A DNA stretch of 14,684 nt from positions 1-14,684 of the forward strand of contig CANRPZ010000022.1 of assembly GCA_947632625.1 (NCBI GenBank), in the 5' to 3' direction. This stretch comes from an uncultured Bacilli bacterium. Lineage in GTDB: Bacteria; Bacillota_I; Bacilli_A; RF39; UBA660. Positions 13,919 to 14,684 of this stretch are shown here, piece by piece. The notes under the pieces are model-generated. The model was not told the origin of the DNA and did no database searches. It saw nothing but the letters and a program-made list of their open reading frames with translations. Every line of letters begins with the position of its first letter. Position 1 is the stretch's first letter. The position numbers were made by a program, and so were the translations under genes.

Positions 13919-14064
13919 TTATTTTGCAAGAACAATACGGAAAGCACGGCCCGTGTCCGCCTCACCTGTGATGCGACCGAAAGTGAAAACACCGTTCTCA
14001 AACCCGTGAACGTAATCGCCACCACGTAGGAACCAAGGGCTGACAGCCAAGACAAACAAACCTT
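13919..14064 (-). other. GC-rich 3' end of the FGE-fold gene, possible DGR variable region
   Basis: My count for 13931-14050 is 66 G+C in 120 bases (55%), against roughly 30% in the neighbouring part of the gene. In diversity-generating retroelements the variable repeat sits at the 3' end of exactly this fold, and adenines of the template are replaced by any base, which lowers A and raises G+C. No reverse transcriptase or template repeat is in the window, so this is only a candidate. Confidence 0.35.
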
Positions 14065-14684
14065 CATCGTGATACCATCCACTAATTGTTCTAGTTTGTT
14101 CTACAGCAGCATCTGTTGTTCCTTTATACTTTTCGACTATAAATGGCCCCATCTCACCAGTAGCATCTCCAAGTATTCTATTTGAATATTGATTATTTAC
14201 TCCATTTTTATAGGAATCATAATATTTCTCATCTTTTAAATCTTCTGGAGTTAATCCACTTTTTGAATTATCATTTGAATTGACCATCACACCCATTACG
14301 TATTCCCACGAGCCTCCACTCATATCATAAATACCAGTGTAGTTATTCGTAGTACTTGCCTTGATGCTTTCGGTATTAAAATATTGATAGTTATAAGTTC
14401 CGTCTTGACCTTTGCTTGAACCTCCATATTCGTTACAAGCACTACTATTAGTGCTACATAACTCACTTGTTTGAGTATATCCAATTGTAGGTTCGTTTTT
14501 TGCTTCATATCCTGTTAATCGACTAGAGTTATTATTCATTCGTATATCACTACATTCATTTCCACTACATCTTCCATAAATAGAATTAGTTAGATAGGCT
14601 ACTGCTCCCCATTCGGTATTCTTCTTCATATGACTATTTAAATCTTTATTATAATTTAAACTATTTTGATACATTGTTCCTACA
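13919..14684 (-). CDS. FGE-sulfatase/C-lectin-fold protein, C-terminal part (runs off right edge)
   Basis: This is the C-terminal 254 residues of a larger protein; the frame stays open to the edge (VGT before the first visible Met), so the N-terminus is missing. The formylglycine-generating-enzyme-like fold is seen in GIYDMSGGSWEYVMG (about 115-130 from the visible Met) and in the last block WFLRGGDYVHGFENG, then FTFGRITGEADTGRAFRIVL. Four cysteines near residues 36-79 may form disulfides. The repertoire (Asn/Ser/Tyr-rich, secreted look) resembles surface or pilin-like FGE proteins of gut Bacillota rather than a true FGE enzyme; I see no catalytic Cys pair in the expected C-terminal place. 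The last ~140 bp are much richer in G+C than the rest. The terminator follows at once. Confidence 0.8.
   Translation of the reverse strand, partial: VGTMYQNSLNYNKDLNSHMKKNTEWGAVAYLTNSIYGRCSGNECSDIRMNNNSSRLTGYEAKNEPTIGYTQTSELCSTNSSACNEYGGSSKGQDGTYNYQYFNTESIKASTTNNYTGIYDMSGGSWEYVMGVMVNSNDNSKSGLTPEDLKDEKYYDSYKNGVNNQYSNRILGDATGEMGPFIVEKYKGTTDAAVEQTRTISGWYHDEGLFVLAVSPWFLRGGDYVHGFENGVFTFGRITGEADTGRAFRIVLAK

Overview
The window is AT-rich DNA from a low-GC Gram-positive (Bacillota-type) bacterium. This rests on strong AGGAGG-like ribosome sites, TTGnnn-N17-TATAAT promoters, U-rich terminators that touch the stop codons, a cdaA-cdaR pair, a YeeI-type YebC, sortase/SpaA surface proteins, and a YdcC/GerS-like lipoprotein. 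TGA ends the patatin and fabG genes and Trp is TGG, so the standard code (not the Mollicutes code) applies. An uncultured gut Bacilli/Erysipelotrichia-like lineage would fit, but I cannot name a species. Every gene except one small membrane-protein gene lies on the minus strand, so genes read from right to left.

Left part (1-3430): a gene running off the left edge has a near-consensus promoter, a good ribosome site and a run of nine G at codons 15-17. Loss or gain of one G closes the frame within a few codons, which is the layout of a phase-variable contingency gene. Behind it sits a 590-residue coiled-coil protein of unknown function with its own promoter and terminator. Next is a LolA/YdcC-like lipoprotein, then a divergent DUF378-type membrane protein.

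Middle (3440-8400): the cyclic-di-AMP module cdaA-cdaR (translationally coupled, without glmM behind it), then a likely three-gene operon zip transporter - patatin phospholipase - yebC.

Right part (8420-14684): a cell-surface region. It holds a secreted protein with a SipW/TasA-like signal peptide, and a thioester-SpaA adhesin overlapping a small sortase. The adhesin ends in an unusual VPDTQ sorting motif, and the sortase lacks the Arg expected after its catalytic Cys. Next comes a coupled pair of an SDR oxidoreductase (FabG type) and a PLP enzyme of the methionine gamma-lyase/YnbB family. The right edge holds the C-terminal part of an FGE/C-lectin-fold protein whose last ~140 bp are about 50-55% GC, far above the surroundings, which resembles a diversity-generating retroelement variable region.

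The best candidates for something new are the poly-G switch at the left edge, the sortase/adhesin pair with matched non-canonical active site and sorting signal, and the base-composition island at the 3' end of the FGE-fold gene. No rRNA, tRNA, CRISPR, insertion sequence or transposase was seen. No gap between genes exceeds 300 bases.
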